DNA from: Methanomicrobiales archaeon
GTDB lineage: Archaea; Halobacteriota; Methanomicrobia; Methanomicrobiales; JACTUA01
Length of the DNA stretch: 10,415 bases
Reading direction: 5' to 3'
Assembly (NCBI GenBank): GCA_028678905.1
Contig: JAJRCO010000134.1
Location: forward strand, 1-10,415
Shown piece after piece: positions 1 through 5,859 of this stretch (position 1 is the stretch's first letter; each line of letters begins with the position of its first letter). The notes beneath the pieces were generated by a model. The model searched no databases. It saw only the letters and a program-made list of their open reading frames with translations, and had not been told where the DNA came from. Position numbers and translations under genes: made by a program.

Positions 1-280
1 TCTCATCGGGCTTATACTGTTTGAACTTCTTTGCAATCAGATCATAGGCTTCATCCCAGCTCGCCTCTACGAATTTGCCATCCTTCTTGATGAGCGGCGT
101 AGTAAGGCGGTCGGGGTGGTGCACAAACTCGTGGGCGTAGGTCCCTTTCGGACATACTTTTCCTAGATTGACAGGCGAACGGTGATAGGGTTGGACTCCT
201 ATTGCCTTCCCGTCTTTTACCACGAGGTTGAACGTACATCCTGTCCCGCAATACGGGCAGGTAGTCTGAACGTACTTCAT
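1..280 (-). CDS. fdhA: Formate dehydrogenase alpha (catalytic) subunit, N-terminal part
   Basis: This is the first 93 codons of a molybdopterin oxidoreductase; the rest lies beyond the left edge. The start is ATG at 280-278, with a GAGGT ribosome-site match at 297-293 (12-base gap, rather long). The protein opens MKYVQTTCPYCGTGC. Cys8, Cys11, Cys15 and Cys43 fit the N-terminal [4Fe-4S] motif CxxCxxxC-N27-C, and the KVCPKG run contains Lys45, the lysine that in this family sits between the cluster and the pterin cofactor. The wording of the motif and the following YAHEF and WDEAYDLI segments fit methanogen F420-linked formate dehydrogenase, which oxidises formate to CO2. FwdB/FmdB of formylmethanofuran dehydrogenase is less likely because its cluster motif differs. 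Whether the active site uses Cys or selenocysteine cannot be seen here. fdhB may lie nearby outside the window. Confidence 0.9.
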   Translation of the reverse strand, partial: MKYVQTTCPYCGTGCTFNLVVKDGKAIGVQPYHRSPVNLGKVCPKGTYAHEFVHHPDRLTTPLIKKDGKFVEASWDEAYDLIAKKFKQYKPDE

Positions 281-322
281 AACCATTCAAAAACCTCGGA
301 CAAGAAAAGGTCAGATTTGATC

Positions 323-330
323 TTATATAA
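323..330. promoter_or_regulatory. TATA box between fdhA and the divergent zinc-ribbon gene
   Basis: TTATATAA reads the same on both strands. On minus it lies about 26 bases before a predicted start of transcription near 300, giving fdhA a leader of about 20 bases that contains its GAGGT site. On plus it would start RNA near 353, just before the mini-ORFs that lead into the gene at 440. A second plus-strand AT-rich element (TTGATAAATAA, about 353-363) is a weaker alternative. Position and sequence are seen; use in both directions is inferred. Confidence 0.5.
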
Positions 331-363
331 CGATAGTGTTTTACCAGGAAAAATTGATAAATA

Positions 364-440
364 ATGGTGGGTGAGCTGCCTGCAGCGGGGGGCAGCGTGA
401 TCACATGAACGGGAAGCGCATAACGGTGTGGAAAATCTGA
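364..440 (+). other. Two coupled mini-ORFs and a hairpin in the leader of the 440-1069 gene
   Basis: Three reading frames are linked end to start. A 14-residue frame (364-408, MVGELPAAGGSVIT) overlaps by ATGA an 11-residue frame (405-440, MNGKRITVWKI), whose TGA overlaps the ATG at 440 by one base. A GC-rich inverted repeat, GCTGCC at 375-380 and GGCAGC at 391-396 with a 10-base loop, lies inside the first frame. The arrangement is visible in the sequence. That it acts as a leader-peptide or translational-coupling device is speculation, since such short frames can arise by chance. Confidence 0.25.
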
Positions 441-1069
441 TGAAAAAAAAGATCCTGGTTCCTTCCATGGTGGCGGATCTGGTGCGGCAGGGACTCCTGA
501 CGATGGAGGGGGTGCGGTTCACCCAGAGGTCGGCCTGTCCTTCCTGCCAGGGAGTCTTGCAGGGATATGACTACCGCAGAAAACGCTTTGCGACTCTCGT
601 GGAGGATGAGACTGCCCGGGATATTCAGGTCATCGTAAAACGTTTCGTCTGCCGGTCCTGCGGCGGGGTGAGCATGGCAGATGCACCTTTCTATCCGGCC
701 ACCCGCCACGGAGCCCCGGTGGTGGACTTTGCACTCGTTTTATCCCGTCTTGTTTCCTACCGGGAGGCCAGCCGGGTACTTGCCCACTGCCATATCGAAA
801 TGGACTGGGGAACCATCCGCCATTATGCGACCCGGGGTTTTCCCCCCGCCGCCACCTTCCCCCTGTACGGAGTTCCAGTACCCCTCTCCCTGCTCTACCT
901 TTCAATCCTGGGACTCCAGATCGACAAGGGAGGTTCCATCGTAGGGACAGAAGCGCTCGCTGCCTGTCGTCTTCCACCCGCACATGGGGCATTGTTTCAG
1001 CTGGTGGGGCTGTCGGAAGATCGGGATGAGCGGAATAAACAGGAGAAAGAAAAAGATCGGATATCCTGA
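440..1069 (+). CDS. Uncharacterised four-Cys zinc-ribbon protein
   Basis: The frame encodes 209 residues from ATG 440. A GTG at 428 is also in frame, but 440 has GGTG at 425-428 as a ribosome site and couples to a mini-ORF stop. Cys33-x2-Cys36 (ACPSCQG) and Cys71-x2-Cys74 (VCRSCGG) form a likely zinc ribbon with a basic, strand-rich middle (YDYRRKRFATLVEDE). Residues about 95-135 (LVSYREASRVLAHCHIEMDWGTIRHY, split across two likely helices) resemble a helix-turn-helix. A ribbon followed by a helix-turn-helix occurs at the N-terminus of some transposases and in DNA-binding proteins, but there is no DDE catalytic domain. I do not recognise the family. Codon use and high GC match the neighbouring mfn genes, so recent transfer is not indicated. 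The last 56 codons are antisense to the 902-1138 gene and end in a charged tail (EDRDERNKQEKEKDRIS) that may not be conserved. Confidence 0.6.
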   Translation: MKKKILVPSMVADLVRQGLLTMEGVRFTQRSACPSCQGVLQGYDYRRKRFATLVEDETARDIQVIVKRFVCRSCGGVSMADAPFYPATRHGAPVVDFALVLSRLVSYREASRVLAHCHIEMDWGTIRHYATRGFPPAATFPLYGVPVPLSLLYLSILGLQIDKGGSIVGTEALAACRLPPAHGALFQLVGLSEDRDERNKQEKEKDRIS

Positions 1070-1138
1070 GATCCAGAGAATCACCGATAGCCCAAATGAG
1101 GCGAGGAGCAGAACCCCCGCGATTACCCAGCGATTCGT
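902..1138 (-). CDS. Small membrane protein with C-terminal zinc ribbon, apparent ACG start
   Basis: The protein has 78 residues if it starts at ACG 1138-1136. Two hydrophobic segments (about 5-23 and 26-41) are followed by a cytoplasmic-type zinc ribbon, CPMCGWKTTG then RFCPYDGTSL, with Cys50, Cys53 and Cys64. The place of a fourth Cys is taken by Asp67, as in other proteins ending FCPxDG. No ATG, GTG or TTG exists in frame at a sensible place: the nearest, GTG 1084-1082, would remove the first membrane segment and has no ribosome site. A perfect GGAGGTG sits 5 bases before the ACG. The gene follows mfnF with a 16-base overlap, so it is probably co-transcribed with mfnD-mfnF. Function is unknown. 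The coding character of the C-terminal half is convincing; the start is uncertain. Confidence 0.65.
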   Translation of the reverse strand, partial: TNRWVIAGVLLLASFGLSVILWISGYPIFFFLLFIPLIPIFRQPHQLKQCPMCGWKTTGSERFCPYDGTSLVDLESQD

Positions 1139-2049
1139 TCTGCCACCTCCCGCACAGCGAGGGCGGGCAGAGTGTCCGCAGCGGGCCCGAGTTCGCGGGC
1201 AAGATCCAGTCCCCCCACCCGGGGCGCGAAGATCCTTCCGCCGATGCCTGCGCACACGATTCCGGTGGTCCCTGAGGTCTTTTCCACTCTTCTGATTGCC
1301 TCCTGGATCCGCTGCAGCTCTAGAGAACAGATCTGTTCCGCCATCTGCTGGACCCCGTTCTCTCCTCCAACCTCGACCGGATCGGCACACACCAGGCGGG
1401 CGATACGGCGCAGGGAAGATTCCCGTGACGGAGGGGTCCCATCCGGAGTCTCGCAGGTGTACTCTTCTGTAGAGATATGTCCGAGCAGCAGGTGAACATC
1501 GGCAGTGATGGCGAAGTATTCGCTGCTCAGGGGGGTAGAAAGGCCGTTCACCTGCAGAGTTTGCACAAACGCCGGGATACTGGTGCGCAGGAGGCCGTGG
1601 TAGACCAGGTATCCTTTCTGAAGGCGGCGAAGATCAGAAAGACCCTTCAGCTGGTTCAGATCGTGAAGCGGGATGAGATCGGTGGTAGTGCTCCCCATGT
1701 CCAGCAGCAGTGCACCCGGGTAGCGGGGGAGGAGGAACTCCGCGGAGGCCAGCCAGTTCGCGGCCGCGAGTTGGGGCACAGCGTCGCGGTGAAACGAACC
1801 GTCGATTCCATAGAACAGAGCTTGTGGAAAGACCTGCTTTACTGTTGAAACGATCCAGCGGATGCCTTCCATTTTACTCGAAAAGCAGTCTGCAAGCTCC
1901 CCGGTCATCACCACCGCCGCCGGTTCGGACCGATACTTACCAAGAATTTCCTGCAGAGGGGCCTTTTTCCAGAGAGGACAGGGATGGACATGGGCCCCCT
2001 CGGCATCCACCACTTTCAGGTTTGCTCCCCCCACATCAATCCCGATCAC
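1123..2049 (-). CDS. mfnF: MfnF-like methanofuran biosynthesis enzyme (COG1548)
   Basis: The protein has 308 residues and starts at GTG 2049-2047, which overlaps the mfnD stop as GTGA. It belongs to the ASKHA (actin/hexokinase fold) group annotated as 'H4MPT-linked C1 transfer pathway protein'. The N-terminal phosphate loop is IGIDVGGANLK (residues 2-12), the second is LLDMGSTTTDLIPL (115-128), and an adenosine-side glycine run is CAGIGG (266-271). In Methanocaldococcus the homologue MJ1522 joins the furan phosphate to glutamyl-tyramine to form the aminomethylfuran core of methanofuran, and that role is transferred here by family. The preceding gene, mfnD, makes the glutamyl-tyramine partner, which fits. 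The 3' end carries the ribosome site of the following small membrane-protein gene. Confidence 0.85.
   Translation of the reverse strand: MIGIDVGGANLKVVDAEGAHVHPCPLWKKAPLQEILGKYRSEPAAVVMTGELADCFSSKMEGIRWIVSTVKQVFPQALFYGIDGSFHRDAVPQLAAANWLASAEFLLPRYPGALLLDMGSTTTDLIPLHDLNQLKGLSDLRRLQKGYLVYHGLLRTSIPAFVQTLQVNGLSTPLSSEYFAITADVHLLLGHISTEEYTCETPDGTPPSRESSLRRIARLVCADPVEVGGENGVQQMAEQICSLELQRIQEAIRRVEKTSGTTGIVCAGIGGRIFAPRVGGLDLARELGPAADTLPALAVREVAERIAG
1144..1150 (-). promoter_or_regulatory. Strong ribosome binding site pointing to an ACG start
   Basis: On the minus strand GGAGGTG (1150-1144) matches the archaeal 16S 3' end exactly and lies inside the last codons of mfnF. The codon at the normal distance, after the spacer GCAGA, is ACG at 1138-1136 in the frame of the membrane zinc-ribbon protein. 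ATG would be expected there, which makes this either a non-standard start or a T-to-C change or read error. Confidence 0.55.
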
Positions 2050-2963
2050 AGCCGGACCACCTCCCCTCCTTTGGAAAAACGGACCCGGCCCTGGTGGTGG
2101 ACTTCGGATGGTACGTCCCCGCGGGAAGCCCGGACCAGGAGATCGGCGATCTCCTCTTCCATCACTGCAGCGATACCGACGAGACTGGTGGTAATCCGAG
2201 GGTTCACGTCTACGACGTAGGGGTGATTATCGACTACCAAATCTACCCCGATATAACCTTGACACCCGAGCACTCCCACCGTCCGGATCGCGGTATCGAC
2301 CGCTTCCTTCTCCCAGGAAGGATGGAGGGGGGTCTCCCCACCCCGGTAGTAGAAGGCTCCCTTCACTATCTCGATATCCTGGCGGTTCAGCGCAAGAGCG
2401 ATAGGTGGTTTCCCGCTGAAATAGAGGCAGGCTTCTCCGACTACACGGCCCGCCAGGATACTGACGCTGCAGTGTTCCCCTTCAATGTATTCCTGGGCGA
2501 ATTCCCCGGCCAACGGAGAGTCCCTGCTCAGCCGAACTCCCTGGGCACCACATCCCTGGATTGGTTTTACCACACGGAGACCCGATCGCGCTTCTCGCGG
2601 CACCCGAATTCCATGGGCGGTAAGGATCTTTCCTGTTTTTTCCTTGTTCGCGCACACCGCGGCGCTCATGCTGTCACAACCCAAGTTATGCGTACGACCT
2701 TCCAGAATGCGTGTGAAGCGGGCGAGGAGAGGATCGGGTGCGATCACGAGGCCTACGTCGCATTCGGGGGCAAGGCGTGTGATCTCCTCTTCCAGGTTTC
2801 CCTGTTCGGGCTTCACCACCTCGTACCCGCAGCGGGAGAAGCTTCCCTCCAGGACGTCCAGCATTGCTTTTCCTTCGGGAGCGAGCGCAGGGTCGTGAAA
2901 CACGGTGTATTCGGCAAGGAAGGCCTTCATGCTAGATAGTACTGGTTGGTATTCCCACTTCAC
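2046..2963 (-). CDS. mfnD: Tyramine--L-glutamate ligase (ATP-grasp), methanofuran biosynthesis
   Basis: This is an ATP-grasp ligase of 305 residues from GTG 2963, or 294 from ATG 2930. MfnD (MJ0815 type) attaches glutamate to tyramine, an early step towards methanofuran. Visible features, numbered from GTG, are the ANKEKTGKIL segment (105-114), the ATP-binding strand VVKPIQGCGAQGVRLS (131-146), EYIEGEHCSVSIL (158-170) and the metal-binding end GVDLVVDNHPYVVDVNPR (239-256), with Asp252 and Asn254. The GTG start is preferred because GGTGATC lies 10 bases before it. However, the typical family N-terminus, MKAFLAEYT, begins at ATG 2930, which has no ribosome site, so the true start is open. It is the first gene of the mfnD-mfnF-membrane-protein operon and its stop overlaps mfnF. 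Confidence 0.85.
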   Translation of the reverse strand: MKWEYQPVLSSMKAFLAEYTVFHDPALAPEGKAMLDVLEGSFSRCGYEVVKPEQGNLEEEITRLAPECDVGLVIAPDPLLARFTRILEGRTHNLGCDSMSAAVCANKEKTGKILTAHGIRVPREARSGLRVVKPIQGCGAQGVRLSRDSPLAGEFAQEYIEGEHCSVSILAGRVVGEACLYFSGKPPIALALNRQDIEIVKGAFYYRGGETPLHPSWEKEAVDTAIRTVGVLGCQGYIGVDLVVDNHPYVVDVNPRITTSLVGIAAVMEEEIADLLVRASRGDVPSEVHHQGRVRFSKGGEVVRL

Positions 2964-2973
2964 CCTGTTGATA

Positions 2974-2980
2974 GATCACC
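2974..2980 (-). promoter_or_regulatory. Ribosome binding site of mfnD
   Basis: On minus, AAAGGTGATC is an excellent match to the archaeal anti-Shine-Dalgarno sequence; the core GGTGATC is 2980-2974. It is 10 bases from GTG 2963 and 43 bases from ATG 2930, so it favours the longer protein. A weak TATA-like element (AAATAGAAAA, about 3053-3062) lies upstream. Confidence 0.55.
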
Positions 2981-3221
2981 TTTCAGATCGTATGGTGCTC
3001 CTAAACATTTGTGCAGGATCGAGCTATGCACTCAGAATTCGGTGCTGGCTGGATTTTCTATTTACCACATCTGGTCAGTCAGATAAGATCCGCCTAAAGC
3101 CTGCGGAGTCTCTATTCTCGAACCTGTATTGATTTCCAAACCCTTTGCTGCCCTTCTCTCCATGTTTCCGGAAACCGGGATCATCGGATTTTATGGTCTT
3201 ACGCGCATATTCACTGAAAAC
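2981..3221. promoter_or_regulatory. Divergent control region mfnD / surE
   Basis: This stretch of about 240 bases has no supported gene. It contains a perfect 12-bp palindrome, GTTTCCGGAAAC, at 3164-3175, and then TTTTATGG at 3189-3196. That TATA-like box lies 26-30 bases before the surE ATG at 3222, which has no ribosome site, so surE is probably leaderless or nearly so. The mfnD side has only a poor TATA candidate near 3053-3062. I see no tRNA or other folded RNA. Confidence 0.45.
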
Positions 3222-4010
3222 ATGAAACCCCGTATTCTGCTCACCAATGACGACGGCATCTCTTCTGCCGGACTCTGGTCTGCCTACCAGGCGTTATCCC
3301 CGATCGCCGAAGTAACCGTCGTTGCCCCCGCTGCGCAGCAGAGTGCGGTCGGACGTTCCATATCCATCTTTGAGCCGATCCGGGCAGACGAGGTTTCTAT
3401 CAATGACGTCAAAGCAGTCTCAGTCAGCGGCAAACCCACGGACGCGGTGATCATCGGGCTGTTCGCGCTCGGGATTAAACCGGACCTGGTAGTTAGCGGG
3501 ATCAATATCGGGGAGAACCTCTCGTACGAATCCATCATGACGTCAGGAACAGTGGGAGCGGCGCTGGAGGCCGCCAATCATGGGGCGAAGAGCATCGCCT
3601 TTTCCCTGCAGGTGGAGAACCAGGGGGACAAATTCGAAGATCCCCGGTTCTACCGGCGCAGTTTCGACCATGCCGGGGAGTTCGTGCGGGATATCTGCCA
3701 ACGGGTGCTCGTACAGGGTTTCCCCCCGCATGCCGATGTCATCAATGTGAATATCCCCGCGGTGACCCGTGGGGGATATGAGATCACCCGCCTCGCTCCC
3801 AAGCTCTTCAGGACAGGAGTGGAAAAACGCCTCGATCCCCGGGGACGGCCCTATTACTGGATCAACGGCCCCCTCCTCACCGATGCGGAAGAGGGGACCG
3901 ATGTCCATGCGATCTCGCGGGGATTGATCTCGGTCACCCCCATAACGCTGGACTGCACCGCCGGATCTGCACGTAAAGAACTGGAGCTTTTATTCGCCCA
4001 ACCCAGGTAA
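3222..4010 (+). CDS. surE: 5'/3'-nucleotidase SurE
   Basis: This 262-residue protein is a metal-dependent phosphatase that removes phosphate from nucleoside monophosphates; the family acts in the cytoplasm and has been linked to stationary-phase survival and damage clean-up. The N-terminus, MKPRILLTNDDGISSAGLW, is diagnostic. The metal ligands are Asp10 and Asp11 (TNDDG), Ser41 (AAQQSAVGRS) and Asn95 (SGINIG); SGTVGAALEA follows at 108-117. Family length is usually about 250-270. ATG 3222 is chosen because the conserved LTNDDG begins six residues later; the frame is open upstream to 3129, but that part (MISKPFAALL...) is not family-like. No ribosome site precedes the ATG. rpiA follows 52 bases downstream with its own TATA box. 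Confidence 0.95.
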   Translation: MKPRILLTNDDGISSAGLWSAYQALSPIAEVTVVAPAAQQSAVGRSISIFEPIRADEVSINDVKAVSVSGKPTDAVIIGLFALGIKPDLVVSGINIGENLSYESIMTSGTVGAALEAANHGAKSIAFSLQVENQGDKFEDPRFYRRSFDHAGEFVRDICQRVLVQGFPPHADVINVNIPAVTRGGYEITRLAPKLFRTGVEKRLDPRGRPYYWINGPLLTDAEEGTDVHAISRGLISVTPITLDCTAGSARKELELLFAQPR

Positions 4011-4030
4011 CGGAGTCTCATAACATATTC

Positions 4031-4040
4031 TTCATATAAC
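4031..4040 (+). promoter_or_regulatory. TATA box of a leaderless rpiA
   Basis: TTCATATAAC is centred about 27 bases before GTG 4063. Transcription would therefore start at or next to the start codon, giving a leaderless mRNA, which agrees with the absence of any Shine-Dalgarno match before the GTG. It also shows that rpiA need not depend on surE transcription. Confidence 0.6.
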
Positions 4041-4062
4041 CCAACTTTGCAAGTACACCGGT

Positions 4063-4758
4063 GTGAAATCCCGGATCGGAGAAGAACCTAAAAAAAGGGC
4101 TGGATACCGGGCAGCGGACCTGGTGGATGATGGGATGGTGGTGGGCCTGGGTACCGGGTCGACGGTGTATTTTTCCCTGGAGAGGCTCGCAGTACGTGTC
4201 CGGGAAGGACTCTCCATCCGGGGCGTGCCCACCTCCCTGCAGACCTCTTTACGGGCCCGTGCCCTGCATATCCCGCTGGTGGATCTGGAGGAAGTAGATA
4301 AGCTGGATATCGCGATCGATGGGGCCGATCAGGTGGATTGCAATGGTTATCTGGTGAAGGGAAGGGGAGGTGCCCATACTCGGGAGAAGGTTGTCGCGGA
4401 TGCTGCCACCCGGCTGGTCATCGTAGTGACCCCGGACAAGCTCTGCGACTGCCTTACGGTACCGGTACCGGTGGAGGTGATCCCGTTTGCGTGGGCTTCG
4501 GTCGCCCGGTCGATCACGCGTCTGGGGGGTACCCCCCATATCCGGGAAAGTGGACGCGGCAAAGACGGGCCGGTCGTCACCGATAACGGGAACCTGATTC
4601 TGGACGGTGATTTTGGCAGGATCGCCGATCCTCCCCAGCTGGAGAAAGAGCTGGACGCCATACCGGGGGTGGTAGGTACTGGTCTGTTCACCCGGTTCCC
4701 GTCAAGAACGCGGGTGATCGTGGGAGAAGAGGGGAGAGTACGGGAACTCTCATACTGA
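4063..4758 (+). CDS. rpiA: Ribose-5-phosphate isomerase A
   Basis: This 231-residue enzyme interconverts ribulose 5-phosphate and ribose 5-phosphate, supplying ribose for nucleotides and cofactors. The phosphate loop GLGTGST is at 28-34. The catalytic and ligand segment IDGADQVD (85-92) holds Asp86 and Asp89, and KGRGGAHTREK (99-109) holds Lys99 and Glu108, which correspond to Asp81, Asp84, Lys94 and Glu103 of the E. coli enzyme. His104 stands where Leu is usual, a harmless-looking change. VTDNGNLILD (172-181) and GVVGTGLF (202-209) complete the family pattern. Length is normal. The start is GTG 4063, placed by the TATA box and the family N-terminus. The last 9 bases overlap the 3' end of the convergent winged-helix gene. 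Confidence 0.95.
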   Translation: MKSRIGEEPKKRAGYRAADLVDDGMVVGLGTGSTVYFSLERLAVRVREGLSIRGVPTSLQTSLRARALHIPLVDLEEVDKLDIAIDGADQVDCNGYLVKGRGGAHTREKVVADAATRLVIVVTPDKLCDCLTVPVPVEVIPFAWASVARSITRLGGTPHIRESGRGKDGPVVTDNGNLILDGDFGRIADPPQLEKELDAIPGVVGTGLFTRFPSRTRVIVGEEGRVRELSY

Positions 4759-5127
4759 TATCGTCTCTCTCAGTTTCAGGATGAGATCGAGCTGGGTCTT
4801 GGCTTCTTGTTTCTTCTCACTTTCGATGAAGTCCATGATGACCGAGATGGGTTGTGAAAGGCGGTAGATTTTTACCGGTCGTCCTTTGCTGTCTGCCTTA
4901 CTCTCGGTACTTTTGATCCACCGGTATTCCTGCAGCTGGCGCATGGCCAAACTCACTTCGGGCTGGCGCAGATCTGTTCCCCGCTCGATCATTCGGGAGG
5001 TTGTTTCGTCGGTGCTTGACAGGTATACCAGCACCCGGGCGACGTTTCTTTTCAGGCCCAGGCCGACCAGCATATCGGTCATCGCTTCTTCCCTCTCCGT
5101 AAAAGACAGGAAATTAGTGGATTTCAC
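4750..5127 (-). CDS. Winged-helix transcriptional regulator (TrmB/ArsR-like)
   Basis: The protein has 125 residues and starts at GTG 5127-5125, with GAGGTC at 5137-5132 as ribosome site. Residues 18-90 form a winged helix-turn-helix: helices in MLVGLGLKRNVARVLVYLS, a recognition helix around RQPEVSLAMRQLQEY (54-68) and a basic wing KGRPVKIYRL (81-90). Residues 95-122 (IMDFIESEKK... LILKLRETI) look like a dimerising helix. It resembles the archaeal 'predicted transcriptional regulator' families of the MarR/TrmB type; there is no sensor or sugar-binding domain. The target is unknown. It lies directly downstream of tbp in the same direction but has its own promoter. Its end overlaps rpiA convergently by 9 bases, with no terminator visible. 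Confidence 0.85.
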   Translation of the reverse strand: MKSTNFLSFTEREEAMTDMLVGLGLKRNVARVLVYLSSTDETTSRMIERGTDLRQPEVSLAMRQLQEYRWIKSTESKADSKGRPVKIYRLSQPISVIMDFIESEKKQEAKTQLDLILKLRETISV

Positions 5128-5141
5128 TCTTGACCTCTATT

Positions 5142-5179
5142 ATTATTCAATTTTTAAAATAATACCTTAAATATATTAT
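5142..5179 (-). promoter_or_regulatory. Promoter of the winged-helix gene with ATTATT-type inverted repeats
   Basis: On minus, ATATTTAAGG (about 5174-5165) is a TATA candidate that would start RNA near 5146 and leave a short leader with the GAGGTC site. Two loose inverted repeats frame this AT-rich stretch on plus: ATTATT 5142-5147 with AATAAT 5158-5163, and ATAATA 5159-5164 with TATTAT 5174-5179. They could be operator half-sites, but base composition alone produces such patterns. The other part of the gap, 5180-5231, holds only a pyrimidine-rich run on minus (5231-5216) after the tbp stop, a possible T/C-rich terminator. Confidence 0.35.
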
Positions 5180-5231
5180 CATATGACACTTCTCTGCTCA
5201 AAGAAAGAATGATATGGAGAAAAGGAGGGAA

Positions 5232-5792
5232 TCAGATGAGACCAAGGTTGGAGAGATCGGACAGGATCTTCTGGACCGCCCGTTTTGCGTCTTCGGGTTT
5301 TTTCCCGCCGGTGATGATCAGTTTGCCGGAACCAAACAGCAGCACCACCACTTTCGGATCCTCAAGCCGATAGACGAGCCCCGGGAACTGCTCCGGTTCA
5401 TATTCGATCCTTTCCAGGTTGAAGCCGACGGCGATCTTGTTCAGGTTGATCGGTGTGTGAAGGTCGGCGGAAGTGACAATGTTCTGGATCTTGTAGGTCA
5501 GCTTATCCGGTATCTTAATCCCCAGCGCCCGCAACTGGTTTCCCAGGATCTCCAGCCCTTTCCCCAGACTTTCGATGCTTTTTGCACCGGTAAGCACGAG
5601 TTTCCCGGATCCGAAAACAAGCGCCGCAATCTTGGGATCCTGCATGCGAAGAACAACACCGGGGAATCTCTTCTTGTTGTATTCTGCGTCTGGAATTTTG
5701 GAGGCCAGATCTGCCAGATCTAGAGAATCGCTGACCTTTGCGGAGGCAACAATGTTTTCAATCTTAAGTGACTCTTCAGGCCGGGCACTCAT
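5232..5792 (-). CDS. tbp: TATA-box-binding protein (TBP)
   Basis: This 186-residue general transcription factor binds TATA boxes and, with TFB, recruits archaeal RNA polymerase. The saddle is built from two direct repeats visible by eye: IENIVASA (11-18) and IQNIVTSA (102-109), FPGVVLRMQDPK (43-54) and FPGLVYRLEDPK (136-147), LVFGSGKLVLTGAK (58-71) and LLFGSGKLIITGGK (151-164). The protein ends LSDLSNLGLI without the acidic tail found in some other archaeal TBPs. The start is ATG 5792; the frame is open upstream to 5921, but that part (MLLFLIRGQE...) is outside the family and covers the promoter. Several methanogens carry more than one tbp, so this may be one of a set. Confidence 0.97.
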   Translation of the reverse strand: MSARPEESLKIENIVASAKVSDSLDLADLASKIPDAEYNKKRFPGVVLRMQDPKIAALVFGSGKLVLTGAKSIESLGKGLEILGNQLRALGIKIPDKLTYKIQNIVTSADLHTPINLNKIAVGFNLERIEYEPEQFPGLVYRLEDPKVVVLLFGSGKLIITGGKKPEDAKRAVQKILSDLSNLGLI

Positions 5793-5859
5793 GTTTATAA
5801 ATAACCACCGGGCAGTATATAAAGGATCGGGTAGTTCCTTTCGTTTTTGTTTATAAATA
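5792..5859 (-). promoter_or_regulatory. tbp promoter region with three TATA-like elements
   Basis: On minus, TTTATATA (5823-5816) lies about 26 bases before the ATG and would give a leaderless mRNA. A second element at 5859-5848 would start RNA near 5828 and give a leader containing GGTGG (5808-5804). A third lies at 5803-5792, against the start codon. The second and third are identical 12-mers, TGTTTATAAATA when read on plus, 56 bases apart. Because the product is the TATA-binding protein, self-control at these sites is an attractive but untested inference. Confidence 0.55.

Noticed and set aside
1710..2939. 409-codon plus-strand open frame
   Set aside because: It is antisense to mfnF and mfnD, whose ATP-grasp and ASKHA motifs are clear. 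The plus product is Pro/Arg/Ser-rich with no family features; high GC keeps the antisense frame open.
3129..3221. Upstream extension of surE
   Set aside because: SurE proteins begin just before LTNDDG. The extension covers the TATA-like box and palindrome.
4455..4473. Tandem GGTACC repeats
   Set aside because: They encode the VPVPVEV stretch of RpiA and are explained by coding.
5705..5722. Repeated CCAGATCT in tbp
   Set aside because: It encodes DLADLAS in TBP, an ordinary coding repeat.
5214..5723. Plus-strand frame of 169 codons, with a GGAGGG-ATG arrangement at 5224-5238 in another frame
   Set aside because: The ribosome-site match is appealing, but all of it is antisense to tbp, and the purine run is the complement of the pyrimidine tract after the tbp stop.
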